Shown in pieces: positions 1-10,997 of a stretch of DNA of 64,000 nucleotides. A model generated the notes under the pieces. It was given only the letters and a program-made list of their open reading frames with translations, did not search any database and was not told where the DNA came from. The translations under genes were made by a program, and so were the position numbers. Source of the DNA: Ceratopteris richardii (Eukaryota; Streptophyta; Polypodiopsida; Polypodiales; Pteridaceae); the NCBI GenBank assembly GCA_020310875.1, contig CM035439.1, positions 143,289,700-143,353,699 of the forward strand, written 5' to 3'. Within the stretch, counting starts at the first letter, position 1, and every line of letters starts with the position of its first letter.

Positions 1-1
1 C

Positions 2-268
2 CTTAAGCTTCCATCTTGCTTCTCTAACTAAAACGCTATCTTTAAGGACTTTTGAAGTTTGATGCTCATCTGGAGCATCTACCTCCATCTCTGGCAGATC
101 AAAATCAAGCGGCTCTTCATCTTTCTTAGAATCACGCACCTGTTCCAAGATATCATGAAGAGAACTTTCTAAGGAGGAAATTCTATTGTTCATAGCTTGA
201 ATGGGATCAATTGGAGGTTCAGGCATAATGGATTCTGTCCTAATAGGTGATGAAGGTTCGGGTTCCAT
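2..268 (-). CDS. gag-like N-terminal reading frame of LTR element X, cut by the window edge
   Basis: An open frame starts at the ATG at 268, reads leftward and is still open at the window edge (89 codons). An in-frame stop lies upstream at 316-314, after a lysine-coding A-rich stretch. The protein begins MEPEPSSPIRTES, continues with a short coiled-coil-like stretch (QAMNNRISSLESSLHDILEQ) and then an acidic segment. I do not recognise a family. It is on the same strand as, and downstream of, the primer site and 5' LTR at 6819-7078, with only a LINE insertion between them. I therefore infer that it is the start of that element's gag. A first exon of a host gene is the alternative. Confidence 0.35.
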   Translation of the reverse strand, partial: MEPEPSSPIRTESIMPEPPIDPIQAMNNRISSLESSLHDILEQVRDSKKDEEPLDFDLPEMEVDAPDEHQTSKVLKDSVLVREARWKLK

Positions 269-1348
269 GCTAGGCAAGAAACTTTTTCTTTTGGTTTTCT
301 TTTTTTTTTTTCTTTAAAGACTAAACAAACGTAAATACTACTGGCAAGCGAAAAAAGAACCAGTCAAAGCTTTTGCTAAATAGAAAAAGATAATAGAAAG
401 AAACTTTAATATACTTTCTAAACTTTGATGCACATGCATGCTAATATTTTAGAAATTTCGACAGCGTAACGACGTCACTTTGAAATCCGAAATAATTTAT
501 AAAACACGTCAAGCATAAATCATGTGCCGGCAGGCACGATCTATTTTTTTTATCTTCTCGTCGAACACCTGCAATAGAAAACTTTTCCAAATATGTTGTT
601 GGGCGCTACAGGCCCTCAATCAAAATATTTCTCTTGTCGATACCTGCCGATACTTACCACCTGTAAGAAAAGCTCAAGCTACGCGTAATGCAAAAATAGT
701 TCTAATATGCACAATCAAGAGAATAACCAACCAAATATTGAATAAATACTTATCTTCGATTTTCTTTGATATTCTTGGAGCATCCAATTGGAGAGCTACG
801 GGTAGAGTATCGACTCCCTTTTGCTCGTAGATCGCACAAATCTTCAAAAAGTGCTTCGTTGAAGGTATTCAATGAAGAACAATCCACTTCTAACCTCTCT
901 TGTAGGAAATATCTAAACCCAAAGTATGGCTTATAGCAACTCCGTAGAAAGATCTCTGAGAGAGCTTTCTAACAAGCCCAAGAACTCCAAATTTGGATAT
1001 GATTTGCCCAAATTATGAACAATTTGGATATTTTGGTGAGATTTTGATAACTCAAACTCTGAAAAAAAATATATATTTCTTCACAAAAGAAATCGATTTC
1101 CTCTTCTCTGTGGATGAGCGCGCATCTACCAAGATATCCCATAAGCAGCCATGACAGAAGATGGTCCTCTGGAGCCGACGTACGCACAAGCTTCAATAAT
1201 CCCACATATGCTTATTAACTCCAGGAAACATATATATAGTGCCTACGGTTTCTTCAATCTGAACTGCATGCGCAGAGTCTCATATTGACGTGTAAGTATG
1301 AAGGCGCCTGTCAAATCAATTTTGAAAATACAAACAGTTGGGCTGGGC
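269..1348. other. Left half of the untranslated leader of element X; no gene seen
   Basis: About 1.1 kb with no convincing coding frame, RNA gene or repeat. The one longer open frame (522-830, plus) has no recognisable domain and no support. The stretch lies between the gag-like start at 268 and the LINE insertion point, and continues across the LINE at 6510-6818. The joined interval would be the leader of element X. Confidence 0.4.
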
Positions 1349-1363
1349 AATTCGTGTAAGCGG
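1349..1363. repeat. Left target-site duplication of the LINE
   Basis: The 15-bp sequence AATTCGTGTAAGCGG here is repeated at 6495-6509 directly after the LINE's terminal A-tract. Its first two A bases are ambiguous with the poly-A tail. Length and position match target-primed reverse transcription. Confidence 0.93.
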
Positions 1364-2330
1364 AACTTTCACTATCCATGTTGTCCTCATTGCTAGTGGT
1401 GAATCCATCCTCTTTGCTTGTAGTATAACCCTCCTGGGGGGTTTCTTTGTTGTCAGGGATCTCTAGGGCGTTGTCGTCGGTATCTACCTCGAGTGGTTTC
1501 CCACCTGGATAGTCAAGTTCGTTGAGATAGCCCTCGGGCTTCTTTTCCTTCTTCTTCTAACTTCAGTAAAGCCATCGGCATCAGCTTGTGGATTGAGGAG
1601 GCCCTTATCTTCCCCTTTCTTGGTCAAGTGGGTCGAATCGTCAAAGTTCTGAGAGGGCAGTCTTTGATCCTGTGACCTTGTTGGCCGCAACGAAAGCACG
1701 CATTGGGGAGGTTTTTGTAAGTGATCGTAGATGGAAGTGAACTGAGATCGGCCTCGACGCAGATTTGTGGGTGCCATCTAGCATTGAACGAGTGTCTTGC
1801 ACCCTCATAGATGAGACCACCAATGTCTTCTCGAGAAGCCAATGGCTTGCCGATGGGGGAGACAATGTCCCACACGAAGTTGTACAGGAAGTATGGGAGA
1901 TTAGGGTACCGGAGCGATTTCGATTTGTCGGGAGTAAAGTCCGGGGACCATCTGAAAAGGCACAGGGTCGCCCGACCGAGTTGCCAGGTGCCAACGCTTA
2001 GGGCTTGGAACGCCATCTCTTCATTTTCAAAGAACTGGCATTTGCTGACGATTAGTCCTCGAGGGAACCACTCTTTTCTTAGCCATTGTCGCAAATAGAA
2101 CTGCGGGTCTACTGAGGGACACGATGGGGGATTCAACACTTTCGGATGCCCCAGGGGCAGCACACGAACCCCCCTCCAGCAGAGCGGCCAGTGTTCCGGT
2201 CTCCCCAGGGCCCTCCAATCACATCGGGGCCTAACACTCCACTTTTCAGTGAAAAGTAATAAGGTCAGAAAATCCCACCAAAACGGGAAGCACACTTCTT
2301 CTTTCAAATCTTTAGTATGAAATCGACGAT
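1364..2330 (-). pseudogene. LINE ORF1 (nucleic-acid-binding protein), inverted 5' segment
   Basis: Read right to left, this encodes a gag-like ORF1. It has a DUF4283-like body (LRKEWFPRGLIVSKCQFFEN, then FRWSPDF near 1930). A CCHC knuckle CFRCGQQGHRIKDC near 1660-1700 has the canonical CX2CX4HX4C spacing. A basic segment GFTEVRRRRKRS near 1540-1560 and an acidic tail running to 1364 follow. The frame changes at least twice after the knuckle (near 1640 and 1490), so it is not translatable as it stands. The very N-terminus is missing through 5' truncation. ORF1 proteins of plant L1 elements bind element RNA and accompany ORF2 in the retrotransposition particle. Confidence 0.82.
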
Positions 2331-2523
2331 CCCGGAAACGGTGCCGAGCACGGGGCCCAGTTCCCCCCAGCAAGGAGTATCACGCAAAGGAAAGCAGCCT
2401 ATGGAGCTGCCTTGGAAAAGCCCCCACAAGAACCGATTTCTAAGTCGGGATCAGATCCCAGCGAAAAAGAAAGAGGAAGCCAAGAGAAGAAAGGACAAAG
2501 CTCCCTCCCGCAAAGAGGGATAA
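2317..2523 (+). pseudogene. LINE ORF1 C-terminal tail on the plus strand
   Basis: A short frame of about 68 codons rich in Lys, Arg and Pro (PWKSPHKNRF, KKKEEAKRRKDK). It ends seven bases before the ORF2 start codon. It begins near the inversion joint and supplies the basic C-terminal tail that the inverted ORF1 segment lacks where it stops at 1364. I treat it as the downstream part of the same ORF1. Its own ATG is not a real gene start. Confidence 0.7.
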
Positions 2524-2530
2524 ACACAAA

Positions 2531-5500
2531 ATGATCGTCATCTCGCTAAATGCTAGAGGGCTAACGGACCCCTCAAGAGCGACCATCATTGGTCAATGGC
2601 TGCGCGACATTAGTTTAAACCCAGACATTATATGTATTCAAGAGATTAAAATTGACGGAGAAGACCTACTGAAACGCCTCAGACAGATCTCCTCAGCCCA
2701 TGTGTGGATCCCTACGAAACACTAGAGGGGGTCTGGAGGAACGGCTATCGGAGTTAAACACCTCTGGCTTGAAAAGTTAGAGAACTCCGTTGAAGATGTA
2801 AGTCACCGTTGGATTGCGGCTTCCTTTGGTGCTCCTCTTTCTGTTACTATGGTTTCCTTGTACGCTCCTAACGGGGATCTGGAGCGACTGAACACTTGGG
2901 CCTCACTTGACTCACTTCCCCACAACGTGCTTATTTGTGGAGACTTCAACATGGTGGAGGACCCTAGGGACAGATGGATGGGCAAGGGTAGGATCATTGA
3001 CGGCCGGGAGAAGGAAACGTGGGACATGACCAAACTCCACTTGGACTTGGTTGAATTCAAAGACTTGAATGGCTTCTCTTGGTCGAATCTCCAGGCGGGC
3101 GAGGACCTGAGGAAAGCTAGGCTCGATAGATGCTACATCTCTCAGGGCTTTACTCATCAGTGGGGCCACCCTACCATCACGCAACGCACTGACCTCACCA
3201 TCTCTGACCACTACCCGATCATTATCACTTTTCAACCTTCAATCAAGATCCGCAAGGCCCCGTGGTTCCATGCCAACGCGTCCTCCTTCTCTCTCCCCTC
3301 CGTCCACCAAGAGATTGCGGATGTGTGGAAGGCGGCGTTTGCTTCTGGCTTGGCCCCTGCCAAGTGTTGGAGAAGTGCGGTCGACAAGTCTCGTAAGATC
3401 ATGATTAGAACTAAGAAAATGATCGAGACTGTGAGACGGGATCGTAGGGAAGCTCTTTACCACAGACTCTGGCGGCTCGAGGAGGAAGTGAACAAAGGAA
3501 AACTCCAAGCCCAGAAAGGTCTCCGAAAAGTCAGAGCAGTGTTGAGATACGAGGAAGAAATACAAAGGAAAAACTTGCAATTCTTCTTCAAGGAGTGGTG
3601 GGCCGGCAAAGCCGACAAACCCACTAAGGAGATGTGCCGTATCCTTAAAAGGAAACACAACAGAGAGTCGATCCCCCTACTGCTTGATCCACATGGCAAT
3701 GTATGCAATTCGGAAGAAGATAATTTTGGCGTCATCGAAGGGCACTTCACGAGACTCCTTGGAACCTCGAACCCCCTCTCCCACCATAGAAGGGACTGCA
3801 TGGCTGCCATTTCTTGGGTTTCCCCACGGAGAATTCCACCCAACCTTCACTCCCTGCTCCATGCCCCTATCTCGGAATCAGAAATCATCGAGGTTATTGA
3901 TGCCCTCCCCCGCGGTAAAAGCCCGGGACCCGACGGACTCACTAACGAGTTCTTTAAATCCTTCAAGCTGGTGGTTGCCACCCCTCTTCGGATGGTCTGG
4001 CAAGAAGCGCTAAAGTTTGGTGCTCTTCCTTCTTGTCTAAATAATGGAATTATCAAGTTGATTCACAAGAAGGGGGAAAAGAACAGAATCGAGAACTGGC
4101 GGCCGATTACGATGCTCCAAACAGGATATAAGATCATCGCCAAAGTCATCGCCAACAGGCTTTCGTGCCACTTGAGATCTTGGCTTAGTGAGGACCAAAA
4201 AGGTTTCATCAAAGGCAGGTCCATCCTGGAAACCATTATGGACATTTGGGAAGGTATGCAATATGCAAAGGAGTCCAACCAAGACGTGGTTTTCCTCAAG
4301 ATCGACTTTGACAAAGCCTACGATAGGCTTGAATGGGACTATATTCTGCAGTCGCTCCAAGACCTCGGATGTAGTCGGGAATTCACCAGGATGATCGCGA
4401 CCCTTCTCGGAAACGCAACGACTCAAATTAACGTAAACGGCAAACTTTCGAAGGCGATCCACCTTAAAAGATCTATTAGACAAGGGTGCCCTCTGGCCCC
4501 TCTCCTCTTTGCCATCGCCACTGAGGGGCTGAGAAGACTGGTGGCACATCATGTGGAGGCTGGCAATATCAAAGGCCTCCGACTGCCTCACGGCCACAGC
4601 CAAATCATCATGAGACTATTTGCCGATGATATGAACGCGTTCGTTCACAATGATAACACCAGTCTGGAGACGTTCTGGAGGTGCCTTGATACCTTTTGTG
4701 TGGCCTCTGGATCCAAAATCAACCATAATAAGACCGCCTTTAGGGCTATTGTGGGACAACAACCTGGCCTCCTCATTGACCATGGTTGCCAAATCATTCC
4801 GCAGGGCCAAATCTTTCGGCTGCTTGGCATCCCCTTGGGGTTTGACGTCCCTATGGAACAGCGTTGGAACTGGGTGCTGGCCAAACTTGAAAACAAGCTC
4901 AACTACTGGAGAGGCATGCAAATCAATCTCGCTGGACGTGCTATGGTCATCAACACGTTCCTCCTCTCGTCCACCATCTATTTCCTTTCTTGTTGGAGAC
5001 CGAATGAGCAAGGCCTGTCCAAGCTGAATAGCATCTGCAGGAACTTTCTGTGGACGGGTGATCATAACAGAAGGGGGGTGCCTAAGATCAAATGGGCCAT
5101 CTGCACCAGCCACAGAGATAGCGGGGGGCTTGGTATCCTGGACATTGGGTGTATGGCCAACAAACTGGCTGCCAAATGGATGATTAAGGCTTGGTGCAAC
5201 AGGGAGGCCTCGTGGGCCAAGCTGATCTTCAGAAACAAGAATGAGTTGGCCCTCATGGGGTTCCCAAGCTGGAAGAATCTCGACATCATGACCCTGCTAT
5301 TCTCCCTGATCCCTGTCTTCCCGAAAGGCTCCAATCTGGTGTGCTCCCTTTGGAAGGGCTGGAACAAAGTCAAAAGCTTCACAAGAATTAGTGAGGACTG
5401 GAAGTGGGCGGCCGGAATCAGACAAAACGACTCTATCTGGTTCCCGGTACATGGCATCCGGAGTGTGGAGTCGTGGAACATTCGAAATGCCAAGAGACTA

Positions 5501-6355
5501 TGGCACAAAGGATTCAAAAAATGGAAACACCTCTGGAAACATGACTCCAACGGCTGGATCAATTTCGAGGACATGGATCCTTCCAAAAACATCTCCTACG
5601 AAGAATGGAACACTTTGCAAAGCAGATGCCTCGCATGGGATCGGAACAAGATTCGCCTTCTCATGGGACACGATGCTCCGAACTCGCTTGGTCTCAAATG
5701 GCACAATGGAAATAACATACTCAAAATCCCGAACATCAAAGAAACGACTGACCTCCAGATCAGTCTCAACAAGAAGTGGTGCCTGGCTTGGACGCGACTT
5801 CGATGGGACATGAAATTCATGAGTATTTGGCACCCCCTGATCGAGATTAAGAAGTCTGTCCTCCTTTGGCAAATTCTGCATCGTGGCATTTGGACTAACC
5901 ACAAGGCTTGTAAAATTTGCGGGGTCCCTCCTTGGTGCAAACGCTGTCACCGGGCTATTGAAGATGTCCCACATATCTTCCTCTCCTGCCCCAGCTCCCT
6001 CAAAATATGGCAGATGGTGGGAAAGAAACTCAGACTTCTGAAACAGCTTAGCTGGAAACAAGTCCTTTTGGGAGAAGCGATCGGCTGCTCCGCGACACTC
6101 TGGAACGCCATCAGAGGGGAAGTCTTGTGGAAAATCTGGCGGGAGCGGTGTGCTCTCAACTTCGGCGATACCCCCAAGGAATGGTCGATTGAGAAATCAC
6201 TATTCCTCCTTGGCAAAAGGATTGTTAACTGTAAGAAATCCCCCCCCTTCAGGCACCATAAAGTCCTCATTTTGATCAACAACAAGCTCAAACCCAAGTG
6301 GGCCCCGCATGAGGGCGATGAGAGGGTGATCAACCTTCTATGTAATGCAACCTAG
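2531..6355 (+). pseudogene. LINE ORF2: endonuclease-reverse transcriptase, one internal stop
   Basis: A single reading frame of 1,275 codons broken only by a TAG at 2723-2725; the frame is the same before and after it. The N-terminus is an APE-type endonuclease: MIVISLNARGL, CIQEIK, GDFNMVEDPRDR, and SDHYPI near 3210. The reverse transcriptase follows (about 4020-4900) with KLIHKKG, NWRPI, QKGFIKGR, KIDFDKAYD, RQGCPLAPLLF and the catalytic FADD at about 4618. The C-terminus has a zf-RVT-like cysteine/histidine cluster (CKICGVPPWCKRC near 5910-5950). The length is normal for plant L1 ORF2. The protein nicks target DNA and copies element RNA onto it. The start was chosen because endonuclease homology begins at this Met, just after the ORF1 tail. 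Confidence 0.92.
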
Positions 6356-6494
6356 AACTCATACAGGTTTCCCCTGCTTTGTGGGATTTGGGGGGTCCCG
6401 TGGGCGCTAGTCCCCTTCTTTTGTACCTTTGTTTCTTAATTTAATTCAAGTCCGGGAGAGTAGGCTATTGCCGAACTTCCTTTATATTAAAAAA
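6356..6494 (+). other. LINE 3' UTR and A-tail
   Basis: About 130 bp of non-coding DNA follow the ORF2 stop and end in TATATT plus an A-run (6489-6496). The second copy of the target duplication abuts it. Confidence 0.8.
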
Positions 6495-6509
6495 AATTCG
6501 TGTAAGCGG
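6495..6509. repeat. Right target-site duplication of the LINE
   Basis: Second copy of AATTCGTGTAAGCGG, directly after the A-tail. See 1349-1363. Confidence 0.93.
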
Positions 6510-6818
6510 CTGTCTCTGAACTGCCTGCAAATGATGACGCCCGGGATTGTGGAGCCGACGCCTGTGCGAAGAGTCGCAGAGGGCGTTCTCTGATGGCTGC
6601 TTTGAGAGACGGGGTCACACGGAGTGTTGTAAGAGGGGGTCCTACGGGGCTCCCTCAAAATCTCCTTCTCTAGCTGCAGAAGAGAGCTTGGATCGAGAAT
6701 CCCAACGACGACAAAGAAGACACCCAACTCCAGAAACGCTCGCGACCCCAAAAAAAAAACATGCACGCATGCGCCCACTACTCAAAATTTTTGCTAATTT
6801 TAGCTCAACGAAAATCTT
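6510..6818. other. Right half of the leader of element X; no gene seen
   Basis: Between the LINE and the primer site of element X. Open frames here on either strand show no domain. It contains an A-run at 6749-6758. Confidence 0.4.
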
Positions 6819-6830
6819 GCTTTGATACCA
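6819..6830 (-). promoter_or_regulatory. Primer-binding site of element X
   Basis: On the minus strand this reads TGGTATCAAAGC. That is one base off the common plant copia primer site TGGTATCAGAGC, complementary to the 3' end of initiator tRNA-Met. It lies two bases inside the LTR end at 6833, the same spacing as copia-1 at 10759-10773. Confidence 0.75.
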
Positions 6831-6832
6831 AG

Positions 6833-7078
6833 TGTGAGGCTTTCCTCAAAAGACATGTGAATGATGTGTGTGTAACTCTCCTCCCATCCATTTATATCCT
6901 CTTGTATCTAAAATAGCAGTGATCTGGAATGTTCTAGCATCGCCATGTGGCCAGCATGCAACACTCATCCCCACTAACCATCAAATACCTTAGGATATAC
7001 CCCCGAGCTTAGGACCTTGGCTAACTAGCCCTCGTCCCACACACACATGGAATGGTCTCTGTAGACCAATGTCTGACA
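6833..7078 (-). repeat. 5' LTR of element X
   Basis: On the minus strand this 246-bp segment starts TGTCAGACATTG and ends GCCTCACA, giving TG...CA termini next to a primer site. A TATA box (TATAAATGG, minus strand, 6888-6896) lies about 60 bp from the LTR end, as expected for a U3/R promoter. The right boundary is supported independently. Similarity between copia-1 and the related copia-2 (49,525 onward) starts at 7079, exactly where this LTR stops. The matching 3' LTR and target duplication (predicted AGTGA) would be off the left edge. Confidence 0.75.
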
Positions 7079-7139
7079 AGTGATGCGGTGAACAAGGAGC
7101 TGGCACTTATGTATAAGGAAGTGCCAAGCTATGTGGAAA

Positions 7140-9080
7140 TCACTCCACAAAAGGAAGTAAGGCCAAAGCTTTGCGAAAAGCTTCAAACTTCTCCCTAGGC
7201 AGAGCCTTTGTGAAAAGGTCTGCAATGTTCTCCTGCATGGGCACATATGCCAAGCTGATCTCCCCAACAGAGAACCTCTCCCTGACATAATGATAATGCA
7301 CCTCAATGTGCTTAGTGCGAGCATGGAACACAAGGTTCCTCGCAACTGCCAATGCGCTCTGACTGTCAGTGAAGATGGTGGTGGCAAAAGATTGGCCAAC
7401 ACGCAAATCAGCCATAAGGCGTCTGAGCCACACACACTCAACAGTCGCTGTGAAAGCTGCCCTATACTGAGCTTCACAACTCGAAGTGGCCACGGTAGGC
7501 TGCTTCTTGCTCAACCAAGATATACATGAGCTACCAAGCATGAAGCAAAAACCACTGGTGGACACACGAGTGTCATAGAAACCAGCCAAATCTGAGTCAA
7601 AAAAAGCATGCAAATCTGGCAGTAGTGATCACCCCTTGGGATAAAACAACCCAAGTAGCAGAGCACCACTCAAGTAGCGAAAGATGCGCTTAACCGCCTT
7701 CCAATGCGTGACTCTTGGGCAATGCATAAACCTGCTCATCTGTGAGACAGCAAACTGAATATCTGGCCGAGTAATGCATAAGTAAATCAAGCATCCAACA
7801 GCCTGCTGATAGAGAACAGCATCAAATGCATCTCCAGCATCATGAAGACTCAATCGTAAACCTGTCTCCATAGGAGTGGCAATAGGCTTACAATCTTCAA
7901 GGCCAAAACGCTGCAATAATGTGTCAATATATTTCGTTTGACACAAAGCCATCCCACCATCAACATGCATAAATTGAATGCCCAAATAGTGATGCAAATG
8001 CCCCAAATCAGACATCTCAAATGAGGCATGCAAATCAACCTTGAAATCAGCAATATGCTTCTCAATAGGACCACTGAGCAGCATGTCATCAACATAGAAA
8101 ATAATGATCAAAAGCACATCATTAGCACACTTAACATATAAGGTGCTTTCACTTGGACTGTTCTCAAAACCATGTGCAACCAGATAGGCATGTATCTTCT
8201 CATACCAAGCACATGGTGCTTGCTTTAAACCATATAATGCCTTCTTTAACGTGCACACCTGGTTTTCATGCCCTTTCTGCATAAAGCCACGGGGCTGAAA
8301 AACATACACTTCTTCATGCAAGTCACCATTCAGAAATGCTATTTTAATGTCCAACTGATGTACATTCCAACCATGATGGGCTGCAAGTGCACAAATGCTC
8401 CGAACAGTAGTCATACGGCATGTAGGTGCAAAGGTCTCATCAAAATCAATGCCTCTTTCCTGCGCATAACCCTTTGCAACAAGCCTAGCCTTATACCTGT
8501 CAACTGTACCATTAGGTTTACGCTTCAGCTTGCATACCCACTTAATGCCAATGGCCTTCTTGCTAGGAGGCAAGTCACATAAAGACCATGTACCATTCTT
8601 CATTATAGCATCATATTCAAATTGCATAGCAGCCATCCAATTTTCTGAATTCTATGCTTCATCAAAAGAAACAGGCTCATTCTCATCATAGAGACTAGAT
8701 GCAGCCATAGCTTAACAATCTGATGCAAAGGAGGCACTATGAGAGCCTGAACGAGTACAATATGACAAAGGTGCATCTAATTTGCTGTCACGCAAAGTTT
8801 GCACCAGCCATTTTGGCATAATTTTTGCCTGCTCAATATCACCTCTCTCATCAACAAGTGCATCATGTAAATCTGCATCAGAAATGGAATGATCTACATC
8901 ATCATATGAAACCTGCAAAGGCTGAGAAGTTGCCTCATTAGGATCAGCACTAGAATGTCCATCTATAAAAAGAGGCATCAAAGTATCATACATGTCTTTG
9001 GAGCTAACAGATGTCTCCTTAGTACATGAAAACAATGGCTGAATAACATCTTCCACAAATACAACAGCACGGATAACCAA
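7140..9080 (-). pseudogene. copia-1 pol: linker, reverse transcriptase and RNase H
   Basis: One continuous frame read from 9080 down to 7140, interrupted by TAA (8714-8712), TAG (about 8655) and TGA (7631-7629). After an acidic linker comes the RVT_2 reverse transcriptase: YKARLVAKGYAQ, LDIKIAFLNGDL, ALYGLKQAPCAWY, and the catalytic FYVDDMLLSG near 8090. RNase H follows with FFDSDLAGF, WLSKKQPTVATSS, HARTKHIEVHYHYVRE and ADLFTKALP. These enzymes copy element RNA into DNA in virus-like particles. The terminal stop precedes 7140. The premature stops fit Q-to-stop transitions (TAA, TAG); the TGA's ancestor is unclear. Confidence 0.88.
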
Positions 9081-9877
9081 AATGTGTTTAGTCTATGGAT
9101 GATATAGACGATGGCCTTTACATTAGAAATGTACCCAAGAAAAATACATTTTACTGCCTTATCATCCAATTTTCTATGATGTTGTTCAGGCACTAGTGCA
9201 TATGCCAAACAACCAAAAACATGAAGATGAGCAACAGATGGCTTGCGTTCATGCTAAGCCTCATATGGAGTGATAGACTGTAGTGGTTTAGTGGGACACC
9301 TGTTCAGTACATATGCTGCACACATGATAGCCTCAAGCCAGAAACTATGTGGTAAAGCCTGACTCTTGACCATGCACCTCGCCATCTCCATGAGTGACCT
9401 GTTCTTTCATTCAGCAACTCCATTCTGTTGGTGTATATGGCACTGTACACTGGTGTTTTATCCCACGTTGAGCCAGAAATGCATTAAAATCAGAAGACAT
9501 ATATTCCCCCCCTTGATCAGAAGGGAGGGTGCCCATTTTACATGCTGAAAGATTTTCAGCCAAAACCAAAAACTGTTTAAAGCACATGAACACTTCGGAC
9601 TTTACTTTGAGTGCATATACCCATGCATACCTGGAAAAATCATCAATGAAAGTCACAAAGTAAAGATAATTTCCAAAAGAAGGTGTCTGCATAGAACCAG
9701 AGACATCACTATGTACAAGCTGCAGTTTCTGAGTAGCCCGAACTGAACCATCTTTTGGAAAGGATGAATGCTACATTTTGCCCAAAATACACCCTTCACA
9801 AACATGTTTTCTAGGTACCTGAAGTTTGGGCAACAAGGACACCATTTCATATTTCTACAGGCGTAGCAAACTAGCAA
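9081..9877 (-). pseudogene. copia-1 pre-integrase and integrase, frameshifted
   Basis: Starting at 9877, the pre-integrase block (GHLNFA-like, then a damaged zinc region) leads into the integrase core. The core shows FVTFIDDFSRYAWVYALK and SDQGGEYMSSDF around 9690-9480. The frame slips near 9425 into the one carrying the NGVAE block and continues to CIFLGYISN near 9130. There it slips back to join the RT frame. Internal stops are present. Compared with copia-3, the region upstream of the pre-integrase GHLNFA block is deleted. Confidence 0.8.
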
Positions 9878-9880
9878 AAT

Positions 9881-10417
9881 TCAGATGACCACAGAAATCA
9901 ACTGTTCCTTCAAGTCTTTGATCTTTGTTAGGAAACTGTCCATAGAATCACCTTCATTCATCTGCTCACTCTCCAACTGTTTTCGGAGGTAAGCAACACG
10001 AGCCTCATTCCTAGCTTGGTACAATGTGGTAAGTGTATCCCAAGCATCCTTAGCTGTTCTGCAAGAGCGAATGTGAGGAATAATGAAACGTTTGACAGAC
10101 AAGGCTATCAAAGCATTTGCTTGGGCATCTTTGCCATCCCAGCAAATCTGCTCTGCAGTGGGTGCAGCAAAAACAGAAGCACAAACAGGAATCTGGTGAA
10201 TATCATATTCGACACCATCTTCATTACCTCCACCACCTGTATTTGCAGTACCTGTAGTCAGAGGTGTAACAGGATGTCTTTCAACACCCTGCATAATGTT
10301 CCACAATCCTTTTGCAACCAATACATGTCGCATCATATAAGCCCATAACGGGTAGTTGGTACCATCCAACTTATCCTCAACAACCAACATACGGAATACA
10401 TCACTGCTTTCAGCCAT
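9881..10417 (-). CDS. copia-1 gag, C-terminally truncated
   Basis: A 178-codon frame starting MAESSDVFRMLVVEDKLDGT. This is a UBN2/Retrotran_gag_2-type copia capsid: YPLWAYMMRHVL, then SVKRFIIPHIRSCRTAKDAW and VAYLRKQLESEQM. It ends KDLKEQLISVVI and then a stop. The usual CCHC knuckle is missing because the deletion at about 9880 joins gag directly to the pre-integrase block. The ATG lies 342 bp from the primer site. Gag would form the virus-like particle. Confidence 0.85.
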   Translation of the reverse strand: MAESSDVFRMLVVEDKLDGTNYPLWAYMMRHVLVAKGLWNIMQGVERHPVTPLTTGTANTGGGGNEDGVEYDIHQIPVCASVFAAPTAEQICWDGKDAQANALIALSVKRFIIPHIRSCRTAKDAWDTLTTLYQARNEARVAYLRKQLESEQMNEGDSMDSFLTKIKDLKEQLISVVI

Positions 10418-10758
10418 GGCCGGTGACTAAAATACCTTGATGCAAAAAATTAATTGTATCTCAAAAAGTTGAACAGAACTGCCCAGACAAATTCTGCTAG
10501 ACCTGTAGCAGACTTCGAGATGCTTATACTGGCGAACAGAAACTGGTACATACCTTTGGCACAAAAAGATGAAATATCCTGCACAAGCGCTACGATAGTG
10601 CGTTCGAAGGCTAAAACGAGCTCAGATCGCGATTTCGGCACCACACAGCGAAGCTGTTTTGATCTCTGAAACACCTTGAGTATGCTCACCAAATTTCATG
10701 CAAATCTGAGATTGCAAACGGAGGAGTGTCGACGGCGCCCTAGATGAAGTGACGACCT

Positions 10759-10770
10759 GCTCTGATACCA
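10759..10770 (-). promoter_or_regulatory. Primer-binding site of copia-1
   Basis: The minus strand reads TGGTATCAGAGC, a perfect plant copia primer site for initiator tRNA-Met, two bases inside the LTR. Confidence 0.9.
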
Positions 10771-10772
10771 AT

Positions 10773-10997
10773 TGTTGGAGATAGACGTCTACGGAAGCAC
10801 ACAAAAAACACAAGGAAGAAGAAGAAGCTTGGAGCACAAACACACAATACTGAATGTATTACTAGAGAATGTACAAAGATAAGTAGCTAAGGATATGCGT
10901 ATATACAAGCTGGGGGGAAAAAACCTCCTAAAGGGGGAAAAAAGTGCCTCGGCGGTCCTAGTGTGTTCATACACATCACTACCTAAATATATCAACA
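10773..10997 (-). repeat. 5' LTR of copia-1
   Basis: A 225-bp segment. On the plus strand it starts TGTTGGAGATAG and ends ATATATCAACA, so it has TGTTG...CAACA inverted ends. It abuts the primer site on one side and the copia-3 protease region on the other. It is clearly similar to the LTR at 49280-49507, which belongs to another copy of this family. Confidence 0.88.

Larger units (their letters stand above)
1364..6494 (+). mobile_element. L1-type LINE with a 5' inversion
   Basis: A non-LTR retrotransposon bounded by a 15-bp target duplication and ending in an A-tract at 6489-6496. The 3' part (from about 2320) reads on the plus strand: the ORF1 tail, then complete ORF2, then a short 3' UTR. 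The 5' part (1364 to about 2320) is in the opposite orientation and carries the body of ORF1. The ORF1 tail fragment on the plus strand (2317-2523) is the continuation of what ends at 1364 on the minus strand. The inversion therefore happened inside ORF1 during insertion (twin priming). The element sits in the leader of LTR element X. The inversion joint lies roughly between 2220 and 2340 and cannot be fixed by eye. Confidence 0.92.
7079..10997 (-). mobile_element. Ty1/copia element copia-1, 3' end lost, internally deleted
   Basis: Minus-strand copia in the order 5' LTR (10773-10997), primer site, gag, integrase, reverse transcriptase, RNase H. This integrase-before-RT order defines copia. 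The gag C-terminus, CCHC knuckle, protease and the start of the pre-integrase domain are missing at about 9880. The 3' LTR is absent because element X inserted at 7078/7079. Several nonsense codons and at least two frameshifts make it inactive. It is inserted in the plus-strand remnant copia-3. Confidence 0.88.

Noticed and set aside
522-830. 102-codon plus-strand frame
   Set aside because: No domain, no promoter or homology; composition like the surrounding non-coding leader.
6547-6825. 92-codon plus-strand frame right of the LINE
   Set aside because: Lies in the leader of X on the opposite strand and ends over its primer site; no domain.
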